DNA of 50,277 bases, from positions 5,304 to 55,580 of the IMG/VR virus record IMGVR_UViG_3300001589_000012, one strand, 5' to 3'. The position numbers were made by a program, and so were the translations under genes. Each line of letters begins with the position of its first letter. Within the stretch, counting starts at the first letter, position 1. This DNA comes from a virus. Under the pieces are notes generated by a model. It worked only from the letters and a program-made list of their open reading frames with translations, had not been told where the DNA came from and did not search any database. This document shows, piece by piece, positions 34,925 through 45,700 of this stretch.

Positions 34925-36411
34925 TGGGAGTTAGTCAAATTGGAAACGGGGACTTTCCCCTTAATAACTGCGCCATTCTTCGGCAGATTCTTCCTGAAAG
35001 TTCATTGGACTTCATGAAGACTGTTTTGCGTGGAGAGGCGTTTGCAAATCCGATTGCTGAGTTGGCGGGAAATGTTCGTGCCAATCTAACTGAGGCATTG
35101 TCGAAGATTGGAACTTTAGGGAATGCTGATAGCGGCGGATCATTTTTCGGTGAAATGAAAACCACACTCCAAAGTTTCGAGACAAAATTAATTCAGTTTG
35201 AATCACGAACAAATCGTATGAGTGGTGTTATCAGTGGATTTCAAGAAGGTGAACCAGATCTCGGTAGAATACTTGGTATCGGGAGTGCATACAACTCTGC
35301 TCTTGCAACTTTAGCAACTAATCCAGAGGATATTCTAAAGGACAACTTCTCACATGGTTTCAATAGTCTGAAACAAGAGTTTGGTATAAATGCCATTCAA
35401 GATTCAAGTAATGCAATGGAAGCAGCAGGAAATTTTTTGGCTCAATTTGGATTAGGTAGTACTGAACTTCCGGACGGAGGATTTTCCACTTTCGTCCGTC
35501 CGTCTCCATATGAATTCTATGGCGAAGCACAGCAAATTCTTGGTAGTATTCGGACAATACAACAAAGCATAATAAACATTACAACTTCAGAAGATGCATT
35601 TCTTGCTGGAGCATTGGCTTTTCTTGAGGACTTTGCTTTAGCGAACAGCGCCCTTAGTGGTGTTTTAACGGACCCGTGTCAGGCTGGAAAAGTTATTGGT
35701 ATGATCGCTTCAGGTGATCTTGAAAGTCTACTTCCTAGTCTGGAAATACCATCTCTTCCAACACTGGATGAAATTTTAGAAAATATTCCAGACCCAGAAG
35801 ATATCGCAAACTCCGTTGTTGAAAGTGTCGAGGGAATAGTAGAAAGTGTTCAGCAACAGGTAGAAGAGTTGATAGACACAGCGGCAGAAATAGGAAAAGA
35901 GACGGTAGAAGCGATACAAAAATCGGCAGAAGAACTAGTAGAGGCAGGAGAACAATTAATTGAACAGGCAGAACAAGCAGCAGAAGATCTTGCAACGAAT
36001 GTAGATGAATTTGGTAAAGACGTAGATAAGTTCTTCGAGGATCTAGAGAAGCGTCTAGAGGGGAGCGAGGAGTCCACAGAGGACACCACAGAGACTCCAG
36101 AGGAAACCACGGAGAAGATAGAAGAGGAAGAAGCGGTTCGAACATCAAAGGACAATGAATTAGAGAGAATATTAGGTTACGCTTCGGAGGCAAGAGGTGT
36201 TTTAGATGTGTATGTGGCTGCGTTAGGGAACGGAATTGAAGGCGAACGAGTACAATATCTTCTTGCAACCTTCCCCATATCTCAATTACAAAATACAAGC
36301 GAATATTTAAACCAGATAATTCTTTCTCCTGAATACAACGAGTTTGCCGCTAGAGATTTGCCTGAACTTATACGAAATGCGATAAGAATATATCAAGAAG
36401 AATCACTATAA
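34924..36411 (+). CDS. baseplate-region coiled-coil protein
   Basis: A 495-residue protein. The N-terminal 280 residues are helical and mostly neutral. Residues about 290-420 are a highly acidic heptad-like coil (VEELIDTAAEIGKETVEAIQ, then KSAEELVEAGEQLIEQAEQA, ending in EESTEDTTETPEETTEKIEE). The C-terminal domain ends LIRNAIRIYQEESL. It lies between PAAR and gp25, so it is likely a baseplate or spike component, possibly a long connector. No established family name. Confidence 0.6.
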   Translation: MGVSQIGNGDFPLNNCAILRQILPESSLDFMKTVLRGEAFANPIAELAGNVRANLTEALSKIGTLGNADSGGSFFGEMKTTLQSFETKLIQFESRTNRMSGVISGFQEGEPDLGRILGIGSAYNSALATLATNPEDILKDNFSHGFNSLKQEFGINAIQDSSNAMEAAGNFLAQFGLGSTELPDGGFSTFVRPSPYEFYGEAQQILGSIRTIQQSIINITTSEDAFLAGALAFLEDFALANSALSGVLTDPCQAGKVIGMIASGDLESLLPSLEIPSLPTLDEILENIPDPEDIANSVVESVEGIVESVQQQVEELIDTAAEIGKETVEAIQKSAEELVEAGEQLIEQAEQAAEDLATNVDEFGKDVDKFFEDLEKRLEGSEESTEDTTETPEETTEKIEEEEAVRTSKDNELERILGYASEARGVLDVYVAALGNGIEGERVQYLLATFPISQLQNTSEYLNQIILSPEYNEFAARDLPELIRNAIRIYQEESL

Positions 36412-36427
36412 AGGGCATACATAAGAC

Positions 36428-36808
36428 ATGGCACGATACTCAGACCTAAATTTAGATTTCTTACCACATCCTATCACGGGTGATGTTACTATATTGACTG
36501 ACATGAATGCCTTAAAACGATCGATTCGTAATTTAGTGTTTACTAACACCTACGACAGACCCTTCCGACCTGAACTCAACGGAGGGATACGAAAATATTT
36601 GTTTGAGCCAATGACTGCACTCACAGCAGTAAGAATCTCGGACGCAATCGAAAATGTAATTCGTGAACATGAGCCTAGAGTTGAATTGTTAGATATTAGA
36701 GTTCGGGGAAATGAATCTAAAAACTCGTTTGATGTCAAGTTAGTTTTCCGTCCAAAAAATATAAATCAAACAGTTCAATTAAACCTAGTCCTTGAGAGAA
36801 CACGATAA
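36428..36808 (+). CDS. 25: gp25 baseplate wedge protein
   Basis: A 126-residue GPW/gp25 family protein (T4: 132). Markers: LDFLPHPITGDVTILTDMNA, LKRSIRNLVFTNTYDRPFRP, GGIRKYLFEPM and ENVIREHEPRVELLDIRV. It clamps the wedge and initiates the sheath. The start ATG 36428 lacks a strong ribosome site (AAAGGGC at 36411-36417). It shares bases with the start of gp6 (TAATG). Confidence 0.93.
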   Translation: MARYSDLNLDFLPHPITGDVTILTDMNALKRSIRNLVFTNTYDRPFRPELNGGIRKYLFEPMTALTAVRISDAIENVIREHEPRVELLDIRVRGNESKNSFDVKLVFRPKNINQTVQLNLVLERTR

Positions 36809-38757
36809 TGGCAATTAACGGAACTAAAAAAATAACAGAGTTAGATTTCGAGGAGATCAGAGCAAATCTTCAGACCTACCTCGAATCGCAGGATAGGTTC
36901 AAGGATTATGATTTTAACGGATCTGGTCTTTCTATTCTTTTAGACACTCTTGCATACAATACACATTATCAAGCATATTATACCAACATGGTTGCTAATG
37001 AAATGTTCATCGATACTGCAACAAAGAGAGAGTCTGTTGTATCTCATGCAAAACAAATTGGGTACACACCCCACTCCAGAAAATCAGCAGAGGCTACAGT
37101 TCAAATTAGTTTCTCAACTTCTGATTCTGATACAATAGTCGTTCCCGCAAAAACAGAATTTACTTCGACGGTTGAAGGTTCTATCCTCAAGTTTTATAAT
37201 ACAATTCCTGTCACAATTGGAACGACAGGAACGGCTCCACACACTTCCGACGTATTCTCGATCAGCGAAGGTTCATTTTCAACAATTTCTTACGTTACAT
37301 CTTCTACTAGCGATACAAAGTATGTGATCCCATCAGAGAGGATCGACACTGATCATCTAACCGTTCGTGTAACTAAATCTACCACCGACACTTCAGGATC
37401 TAATGAAATTTGGTCGAAGGTATCAGATATTACTGCCGTAACTGGGGGCAGTAAAGTTTATTTCCTCAACGAAAACTCAAGGGGTTTTTACGAAATAAAA
37501 TTCGGAGACGACACTGTAGGTAAAAAATTAGATGACGGCAATGTCGTCATTTTGGAGTACCTAGAAACTAATGGTCTTTCCGCAAACGGTTTAGGGAGAA
37601 CGGACAGTAATACTCTCGCAACTTTCACATCACCTATCAACAATTCTGTGGTTACTGTAGTAACACCCGCTTCTGGTGGTAGTAGTAATGAGTCTACCGA
37701 GAGTATCAGACAAAACTCTCCACTTTACTATCAGACCCAAGACAGAGCCGTAACAGAAAACGATTATCGATCTTTGGTTCTTGCAAATTATGGGGATTCT
37801 GACGATGTTGTCGTTTTTGGTGGAGAGAAATTCAATCCCCCTCAGTATGGTAAAGTTTACATTTCAGTCAAACCCAAATCTGGTGGCATTCTGACCAACA
37901 CAGAAAAAGAAAACATAAAACGAGATATCTTATCATCCAAAAGTGTTGTTGGTGTAATACCAGAAGTGATAGATCCCGAATACACTTATCTAAAATACCA
38001 CGCCAAATTTTCATACGACAAATCGAAAACGTCTACGTCATCAGAAACTTTAAGAAATACTATTTTAGTTTATCTGGGGGTATACTCGAATCTTGAACTA
38101 TCAAAGTTTGGCAATAATTTGTATGTCAATAAACTAGAAGAACTATGCAGATCACTAGATCCATCGCTGAACTATGCTGATGTGGATGTTATGTTAGAGA
38201 AGAGATTAGTACCCACTCTCAACAAGAAACAAAATTATACTATACGTTTCGAAAATTCTATACTAAATACTACTCATAATGCTCGTGATGGTGTAAATGG
38301 TCCTCCAGCAATTCAGTCAACTTCGTTCGCTTATAAGAAAAACGACGGTACTATTTTCTTAGCAAGTATCGATTCTGACATGGACGGAAACTTAAGAATA
38401 TACGAAACAATTTCGGGAGTGAGAACTTCAGTATTTTCTGACATCGGAACTGTAGATTTTGCCAACGGCATCATTACAATCAATAATTTTAGTCCTTTAT
38501 CTGCCACCAAAAATGGAACTATACGGTTTGAAGTGACTCCAATGGAAGATGTTATTTATACTGTCACCAACAACATTCTAAATTTTGATCTAACGGACAA
38601 TGACAATTTGACCGTAGATTATATCGAAGATCGAAATACTTCTCCGACTCCTGTAAAAACGGTCACTTCAACCTCCTCTTCATCTTCAACCTCCTCTTCA
38701 TCTTCAACCTCCTCTTCATCTTCGACGACCTCAACTTCAACCTCTAGTGGGTATTGA
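36808..38757 (+). CDS. 6: gp6 baseplate wedge protein with Ser/Thr tail
   Basis: A 649-residue baseplate J/gp6 family protein (T4: 660), a main ring component that makes the wedge dimer and controls baseplate expansion. Strong markers: LDFEEIRANLQTYLESQDRF, DYDFNGSGLSILLDTLAYNT-YQAYYTNMVANEMF, and SPLYYQTQDRAVTENDYRSL. The C-terminal residues about 610-649 are a low-complexity Ser/Thr run encoded by an 18-base tandem repeat and are not part of the T4 core. The tail is probably disordered. Confidence 0.93.
   Translation: MAINGTKKITELDFEEIRANLQTYLESQDRFKDYDFNGSGLSILLDTLAYNTHYQAYYTNMVANEMFIDTATKRESVVSHAKQIGYTPHSRKSAEATVQISFSTSDSDTIVVPAKTEFTSTVEGSILKFYNTIPVTIGTTGTAPHTSDVFSISEGSFSTISYVTSSTSDTKYVIPSERIDTDHLTVRVTKSTTDTSGSNEIWSKVSDITAVTGGSKVYFLNENSRGFYEIKFGDDTVGKKLDDGNVVILEYLETNGLSANGLGRTDSNTLATFTSPINNSVVTVVTPASGGSSNESTESIRQNSPLYYQTQDRAVTENDYRSLVLANYGDSDDVVVFGGEKFNPPQYGKVYISVKPKSGGILTNTEKENIKRDILSSKSVVGVIPEVIDPEYTYLKYHAKFSYDKSKTSTSSETLRNTILVYLGVYSNLELSKFGNNLYVNKLEELCRSLDPSLNYADVDVMLEKRLVPTLNKKQNYTIRFENSILNTTHNARDGVNGPPAIQSTSFAYKKNDGTIFLASIDSDMDGNLRIYETISGVRTSVFSDIGTVDFANGIITINNFSPLSATKNGTIRFEVTPMEDVIYTVTNNILNFDLTDNDNLTVDYIEDRNTSPTPVKTVTSTSSSSSTSSSSSTSSSSSTTSTSTSSGY
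38667..38720 (+). repeat. three exact 18-bp tandem repeats in the gp6 tail
   Basis: TTCAACCTCCTCTTCATC occurs at 38667, 38685 and 38703, followed by a degenerate continuation. It encodes Ser/Thr runs at the gp6 C-terminus. Confidence 0.95.
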
Positions 38758-38761
38758 TTGA

Positions 38762-40537
38762 ATGCTACTTTCTCTTCTCCTTCGCGGAACTGATGGGACC
38801 TCTCCAACTATTTTTAATAATGGTGTGGCTGTTCCATTGGACCCTAAAATAAAAAAAATATACGAAGGTATCTCTCCTCTTATCCAGAGCCAGGTTCCAG
38901 ATTTTCTAAATTCAGATCATCCGAATTTTGTTGCTTTCGTGGAAGCATATTACGAGTGGATGGAGCAACAAGGAAATGCAACCGAGAGAACTTTACTCTT
39001 AAATGACTATAGAGATATAGAAAAAACTTTAGATCAGTTTGTAGAATCTTTTGAGGAGACTTTCATGAAGAATGTCCCAAAAGAATTCCAGACTGATGTA
39101 GCAGGGAAAAATATAGACAGAAAAAATATTCTCACACAAATGAAAGACTTCTATTCAGTAAAAGGCACGGAAAAATCATTCGAGTTTTTCTTTCGTGCCT
39201 TTTATAGCAGTATTTGTGAGTTTTATTATCCTCGTGTAGATATTCTAGAATCATCTGGCGGTAAATGGATCGAAAATAAATCAATCAGAGTCACATCAAA
39301 TAATGGTAGGACCAATTTTGATATGATCGGGAAGACTGTATCACAAAGTGTGGGTAGTCAGTCTTCCGCTGGCTCTGCTTTAATCGAAGACGTTGTTCAG
39401 TTTGAAAGATATCCGTTTACTGTAACAGAACTATTTTTATCCAACGTAGAAGGAACTTTCGTATCTGGTTTTCCTGTTGAAGTTGTAATAAATTCTACCA
39501 CAACACTAAGAGAGAATGTTTTCGGATTGTTCGACAACTTCCAATTAACCACTAAAGGTAAAAACTATAAGATAGGTGACAAAGTAAAAATTCTAGGATC
39601 GAAGTATGGTGTCGGTGCAAACGCAAAGGTATCAAGAACTTCCGCAGATGGAGCAATCGAAGAAATAGGTATTCTAGATCACGGTGTAAACTACTCGGAA
39701 GGTGCCACATTTTCAATAGAAACTGAGAGTGGTGATGGTACTGCGACAGGATCAGCAAGATCAGCGGCACTGGCAGTTTATGATGGGTTTTACTTTGATG
39801 ACGGAGGAAAACCAAGTTCAAGAAAACGAATTCACGATAGCGATTACTATCAGAGATTTTCTTATGTTCTGAAAACTGAGTTATCCATTCAGAAATACCG
39901 TGATGCTTTACTTGCATTGGTTCACCCCTCTGGATTTAAAGTTTTCGGTGATGTACTTCTGGCAAATACTATAACTTCTGAGAATCCGTTCCATAGTCAA
40001 GCAGAAACTCAAGAATTGTCTATGTTGGGAAATTACACCCCATATACTTTCGGTACAACACAAGATCTTCGTTCGAATAACTCAACGGAGGGATCGAGCG
40101 TAGATTTGTATCCCAACGGATATTCGCCTGGATTCACAGGAGTTACTGCGAATGGAGAGACGGTTGGTACAGTTCCCGAACACGGCATAACTGCTCATGT
40201 AGTTGGAACTGGGTTGACAGGACCATTAGGAGGTACAGGAAACGCTGGCGGAACACCAGAGGGATATAGTGCTGCACAAGAATTAAACTTAAACTTTTTC
40301 CCCGTATATCATCATCCCAATGTCAGAGGTTTAACCGATATACCAAGCGGAACATCTTTTGGTGGTACAAATCTAAGACCGTTTTTCTTCATTCCGATCG
40401 GAAAAAGTTTCCACTCTAATCCTACATACTCTACATGGACATCTCCGCAGTTCCCATATCTGGGAGTAGGTGGTGGCACACTCGATCAATACTACGGTAT
40501 TCCATACGGAACAACATCGGAAAGTCCGAATACTTGA
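38762..40537 (+). CDS. baseplate/virion structural protein (gp7-position)
   Basis: A 591-residue protein. Residues about 45-170 have a pattern shared by large structural proteins of marine T4-like phages: FLNSDHPNFVAFVEAYYEWM, then DYRDIEKTLDQF, KNILTQMKDFYSVKGTEKSF and EFFFRAFYSSICEFYYPRVD. The rest is beta-rich and ends in a Gly/Thr/Pro-rich tail. It lies in gp7's place between gp6 and gp8, but is shorter than T4 gp7 (1032 aa). The start ATG 38762 is five bases after gp6 with a weak ribosome site. Confidence 0.65.
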   Translation: MLLSLLLRGTDGTSPTIFNNGVAVPLDPKIKKIYEGISPLIQSQVPDFLNSDHPNFVAFVEAYYEWMEQQGNATERTLLLNDYRDIEKTLDQFVESFEETFMKNVPKEFQTDVAGKNIDRKNILTQMKDFYSVKGTEKSFEFFFRAFYSSICEFYYPRVDILESSGGKWIENKSIRVTSNNGRTNFDMIGKTVSQSVGSQSSAGSALIEDVVQFERYPFTVTELFLSNVEGTFVSGFPVEVVINSTTTLRENVFGLFDNFQLTTKGKNYKIGDKVKILGSKYGVGANAKVSRTSADGAIEEIGILDHGVNYSEGATFSIETESGDGTATGSARSAALAVYDGFYFDDGGKPSSRKRIHDSDYYQRFSYVLKTELSIQKYRDALLALVHPSGFKVFGDVLLANTITSENPFHSQAETQELSMLGNYTPYTFGTTQDLRSNNSTEGSSVDLYPNGYSPGFTGVTANGETVGTVPEHGITAHVVGTGLTGPLGGTGNAGGTPEGYSAAQELNLNFFPVYHHPNVRGLTDIPSGTSFGGTNLRPFFFIPIGKSFHSNPTYSTWTSPQFPYLGVGGGTLDQYYGIPYGTTSESPNT

Positions 40538-40545
40538 GGTAAACA

Positions 40546-42783
40546 ATGGCAATAACTGACGGTCTTCAAAATAAATTCAAAAAACAATTCGCTCAAAGCC
40601 TACAAGATACTTTAAATCCTATCAGCGATGATAATTACTTCTTGTTTTTCGGTAAGTCAACTGCATGGACAGAAGAGACAACTCCTCCAGCGGTGGTCGA
40701 TTCTGTTAGTGATCATTTTTCTGCTTTGAGAAATGGTCTTTTTGCTGTACGAATTGACGAGAGAAATTCCATGTTGGTTGTTCCTAGAATTGATTGGACA
40801 TCAGGAACAATCTATGAGGAATATGATGACGCAGTTGATCTTCATGATATCGCATCAAGAAAAAATTATTACGTTCTAGTTGACGGCGATAAAGTATACA
40901 AATGTATTTCTAATGCTTCTGGAAGATTATCAACTGATAAACCCGAACTAGAAACCACGGCCATTTTTACCACACAAGAAGGATACCAGTGGAAGTTTTT
41001 GTATAAGTTAACAGAAAATCAAAAAGACTTTCTTACTAAAGAATATTTACCCGTAGTGATTGCAAATAAAACTGGAGATGAGGTTGAACAAAAACAATAT
41101 GATGTTCAGCAAAATGCAATCGATGGGGGGTTATACAGAATAAGTGTTACTAGTTCAGGTGATGCATATCCCAATTCAGTTAGCACTGAATTTTCTCCAA
41201 AAATAGGTTCTAAATCATCAGAGAATAAATATATTACAGTCACCGAGGATTTTCCACGAGAAACTAATCTATACAAAGATTATATGCTATATGTGAGTTC
41301 GGGAATAGGTAATGAGGTTGGTCAATTAGTACGAATCGCAGGATACGCCGAAGATACAGTCACCGGTGATTGGCGAATACAACTAGAAACTCCACTCGAA
41401 ACTGAAGTGTTTGGTAGAGATGATGCAAATTCACGAAAGAGTTTCTGCCAAATTTTACCAGAAATTTTGATTCACGGAGACGGTACACAGGCTAAAGGTG
41501 TGGTTCTTGTAGACAGCAACAAAAAGGCATCTTCAATAAAAATATTAAATGCAGGGAGAGATTACACTACAGCATATGCTAGTTTCCCTACTCCCAATGG
41601 AGGCTCTGCTCCCAGCGTGACAGTTGATATTCCACCAAAAGGTGGTCACGGGGCAAATGTTATTAATGAGTTAGACACTTCAAGATTGATGATTCGTCTT
41701 TTGAATGAAAATGTAGAAAATCAACCTGCTATCGTTAACGTTAATGATTACAGACAGTATGGAATAATCAAAAACCCCATACTAAATGACAATTCTCTCC
41801 GTGTCGCGGGATCAGAGTATAACAGAAAAGTTAACGTTGAAATATCACGACCTCATGGGGTAAGTTTATCTGATTATTTCGAGTCAAGTTCTCCATCCTC
41901 TACTTTCAAAGTGGGTGAGTTTGTTTACGGGTTTGAATCAAAATCAGTTGCCACAATAAGTTCATGGAAAGTAAATTCGGATAGAAAATCAGGGACCTTG
42001 ATTCTCGATAATCCATCCAAAAAGTTTCTTTTGCCGAATACTGAACAGAAACTCGTTCGAGCGAATTTCGGATTATCTGGTGCATCAGGAGACTATACTC
42101 TATTCGAAAAAGTTCAGCAGTTCCAGACTTCAGGTGTGACCGCAGAGGGTATTGTTCAAGGATGGAACTCATCAGAGAAAGAGTTACTCATCAGAATTAC
42201 TGGTACGGGTGAAAGCGGATCATTGTCTTTTGCGAACAACCAGTATCCAATTGTCGGTTCTTCATCTAATGCATATCACTATGATTTTTCCACGCTGACT
42301 GAGGCCGGTGGAGAATTGATTGGAACCTTCGGGACAACAAGCGGAACGTTTAAGAAATTACAAGACAATACTAAAATTGCTAGAATAAGTCGCGGATCCA
42401 ACGCCTTTATAAATTCCAGCGAAACTCCAATTTACAAAATGAATTCTTCTATGGTGGTAACGGGTTCAGGTTTCAATAGCGGAACTTTTACTTTAGACGA
42501 AGGAATAACACAAGAAAACAATAGAATTTTCTCTACAGCAAATGTAGTTTCTTGGACGCCTGGTTCGGGATCGACAGGAAGTTTGGTTCTGAGTAATGTT
42601 ATTGGAAATTTCACGGCAGGAAGTACGATCGAAAAAGCATCGGGATCTGCCTTTACTGTCACTTCGATAACCGAACCAGATTTAGTCAAAGGCTCAGGAG
42701 AAGTGTTATACATACAAAATATAAGACCTATACTAAGGCAGCAAAAACAACGAGAAGAATTCAGAATCTCTATCGGATTCTAA
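40546..42783 (+). CDS. 8: gp8-like baseplate wedge protein
   Basis: A 745-residue protein. The N-terminal about 190 residues follow T4 gp8: NYFLFFGKSTAWT-ETTPP, then SMLVVPRIDWTSGTIYEEYD, KNYYVLVDGDKVYKCISNA-GRLSTDKPE and GYQWKFLYKLTENQKDFLT. T4 gp8 is 334 residues; the additional 400 residues are beta-rich modules typical of marine relatives. AGGT-AAC upstream of ATG 40546 is a modest ribosome site. It connects the wedge core to peripheral fibre-bearing parts. Confidence 0.82.
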   Translation: MAITDGLQNKFKKQFAQSLQDTLNPISDDNYFLFFGKSTAWTEETTPPAVVDSVSDHFSALRNGLFAVRIDERNSMLVVPRIDWTSGTIYEEYDDAVDLHDIASRKNYYVLVDGDKVYKCISNASGRLSTDKPELETTAIFTTQEGYQWKFLYKLTENQKDFLTKEYLPVVIANKTGDEVEQKQYDVQQNAIDGGLYRISVTSSGDAYPNSVSTEFSPKIGSKSSENKYITVTEDFPRETNLYKDYMLYVSSGIGNEVGQLVRIAGYAEDTVTGDWRIQLETPLETEVFGRDDANSRKSFCQILPEILIHGDGTQAKGVVLVDSNKKASSIKILNAGRDYTTAYASFPTPNGGSAPSVTVDIPPKGGHGANVINELDTSRLMIRLLNENVENQPAIVNVNDYRQYGIIKNPILNDNSLRVAGSEYNRKVNVEISRPHGVSLSDYFESSSPSSTFKVGEFVYGFESKSVATISSWKVNSDRKSGTLILDNPSKKFLLPNTEQKLVRANFGLSGASGDYTLFEKVQQFQTSGVTAEGIVQGWNSSEKELLIRITGTGESGSLSFANNQYPIVGSSSNAYHYDFSTLTEAGGELIGTFGTTSGTFKKLQDNTKIARISRGSNAFINSSETPIYKMNSSMVVTGSGFNSGTFTLDEGITQENNRIFSTANVVSWTPGSGSTGSLVLSNVIGNFTAGSTIEKASGSAFTVTSITEPDLVKGSGEVLYIQNIRPILRQQKQREEFRISIGF

Positions 42784-42793
42784 GGAGATATGA

Positions 42794-45700
42794 ATGCCAT
42801 CCTACAGATCAGATCTTTTTAATGTAGACCCATATTACGACGATTTCGACGAAACGAAGAATTATCAAAAGATTCTCTTCCGTCCAGGCTATTCTGTTCA
42901 AGCCAGAGAATTGTCACAACTTCAAACTATGTTACAGAACCAAATTGAAAGGTTCGGTAATCATGTTTTCAAAGACGGTTCTAAAGTATACGGTGCAGAA
43001 AGTGCCGTTCAAACCGTAGACTATATTAAAGTTACTACCGACAGTGATTATGGAAACTTCATAGGTTATGAAATTTCTCAGACTGCCGATGGTGTAACCA
43101 GTGTAGCAAAAGTCATTCATGCAGAAACAATCAACAACGAAAAGTATTTCTTTGTTCAGGTTGTTAGAGGATCTCTATTCTCATCGGGAACTTTGACATC
43201 TAACATAACGGGCATTTCTGCAACCGGAACTTTAGTATCAACTGGTTCGGTAAAACTTTTCTCCGTGTCGGAAGGAATATTCTTTATTGATGGTTTCTTC
43301 GTCCGTACCGACCAACAATATACGGCCAATATTACTTCTAGCGGAAGCATAGATGTTGCAGGTTCTTTCGGATTCGACATAGAAAGAAATTATATCGGAT
43401 CAAACAATGATACCACTCTTCTTGATCCTGCCGGCGGATCATACAACTTCAATGCACCAGGCGGAGATCGGTATCAACTAAATCTGAATTTGAATTTTCA
43501 TGAGACATCACAAAGAGATAATTTTGTTCCTCTTGCAAATATTGATTCGGTAGGAGATCTGACAAATCAAACAATCTATAGTGACTATCAAGAACTAGAA
43601 AAAACTCTTGCAAGAAGAACAGAAGACGAATCTGGATCTTACATCGTAGATCCTTTTGAACTGGAAATTAAAAAATCAACAGACGATTCAAACGTTACTC
43701 TTGGGATAGGAAGCGGAAAGGCATATCTTCTAGGATACGAATTTGAAAATCAGTCGGTACAAAATTTAGATTTAAGCAAAGCAAGAACAACTGAGGCACT
43801 ACAAGATAACGAGACCATTAGTGCGTTTGATTTATTTTCGTATATTGTTTTGAATTTTAGTCCCACCTTACCTTCTGGATTAGGATCAGTTTTATCATCA
43901 GGGGGTGCAACAACGACACCAGTTTCTCTTAACATATATGATGATAGTAGTGATACACAAATAGGAATTACAGACGTAATCTCTATTCAGAAGCATAATA
44001 CTGGTGGTTATAGATTCTACCTCACGAATATACGATTTGATCAGGATAAAAGTTTTTCCGTAGGAAATGTGAGCCTTCGTGTCGGTGAAGACGAACTTGC
44101 CACTGGTAGCGGACATGCATTTGTCTCGGGAGAAAAAGATAGTTTAATTTTTCCTGTGGAAATAGGTTCGAGCGTAAAAACATTAAGAGGTCTAGAATAT
44201 AGAACTCGCCTTGCAGGTCAATTCACAACAATCAGTGACGGTTCAACAAATACAGGAAAATTGAATCTTGGATCACTATCGTCTAACGTAGATCCAGAGT
44301 TTTTCGATTTTGTCGGCGAAGACAGTATTATTTTTGACAGTGCATTTAATGAAAAATATTATCATCTATTCCGTCTTCCAGAGGAAACTGAAACAGCAAC
44401 CGAATTAGTAACAACCGCAAGTATATCGAAACAGGGTGGATTGCTGACAATCACTGGCATAGAAGCAGGAACATATGTTTTACTTACTACTGTTCAGTTC
44501 AGAAATGAGTATGAAACAACTCCATCAACTCAATACACGTCTGCAATACGAAGAAAAACTTTACAGAGTGGCGACAACAAAGGAAACATTACCGTTGATG
44601 GATCGGATGTCAAGACAGACGAAAAGGGTAGAAACTATATTCAACTAAGTCATGCTGATATAGTAAAAATAAATTCCGTTACTATCGCAGCGGAAGATCC
44701 CAGATTCACAGGTCAAGATGCGTTTGATAGAGTTGGCGTCAGTGTAATTACAGACTTCACTTTTGATAATGGTCAGAGAGATTACTCCTACGACTACGGA
44801 AGATTATATTTCACCAACACGAGAGAGTCCACATATAATGATGAAAATAACGAACAGTTCACTTTTAGGTTGAACGTTCAGTACGATTACTTCAGACATG
44901 ACGGAACAGGACCTATTACCGTAGATTCATATCCGTCAAATCAAGAAGCATTATTCAGCGACGGAACTGCGTTTGGCTATTCTGACATTCCTCTATACAC
45001 CAGTGCAAAAACCGGTAAGACATTATCTCTTGTTTCATGTATTGACTATCGCTACACCAGAGATGAGCCAATTGATGAAAATGGAAATTTATCTGTTCTA
45101 GATTCTTCCTATGTTCCTGTTTTTCAAATCGAACAGTCGAGAGAAAATGACATACTGAAGGTAGCACACGAATATTACTTACCAAGAATTGATAAGTTGG
45201 TGCTACGAAGAGATTTCAACGAGGACGGAACAAAGTTCAGCATAATTCAGGGACAGCCAAATCTAACTCCCGAAGAACCAGCGGACCGAGAAAATTCTCT
45301 AACTCTTTATAAAATGATCGTGCCGCCTTACACACACAACCCAAATGATATTGAGGTTGAAGGTGTTTCCCATAAACGATATACCATGAGAGAGATAGGA
45401 GAGGTAGATAAGCGATTAGAAAATGTTGAACTATTCACATCACTTTCTAACATCGAAAGTAAAATAGACGCTACCACTTTTCTTTCTGACTCGGGTAACG
45501 AACTAGAGAAGAAAGCAATTCTTGTAGATGATTTTAGCGGACACGAAGTCGGTGACGTTTCCAACGATAATTACCGATGTTCGATTGACTTCCAAAACAA
45601 AGAACTTCGTCCATCATTTGAAGTTTATAACTACGGAACCACAGTTGGTTCAGTACAGGGTGATCTTAGACTACACTCAAACGGAATCATTACCGCTGCC

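Noticed and set aside
35735-36298. 187-codon Leu-rich - strand frame
   Set aside because: It is the mirror of the Glu-rich coiled-coil coding region; hydrophobic composition comes from complementing GAA/GAG codons.
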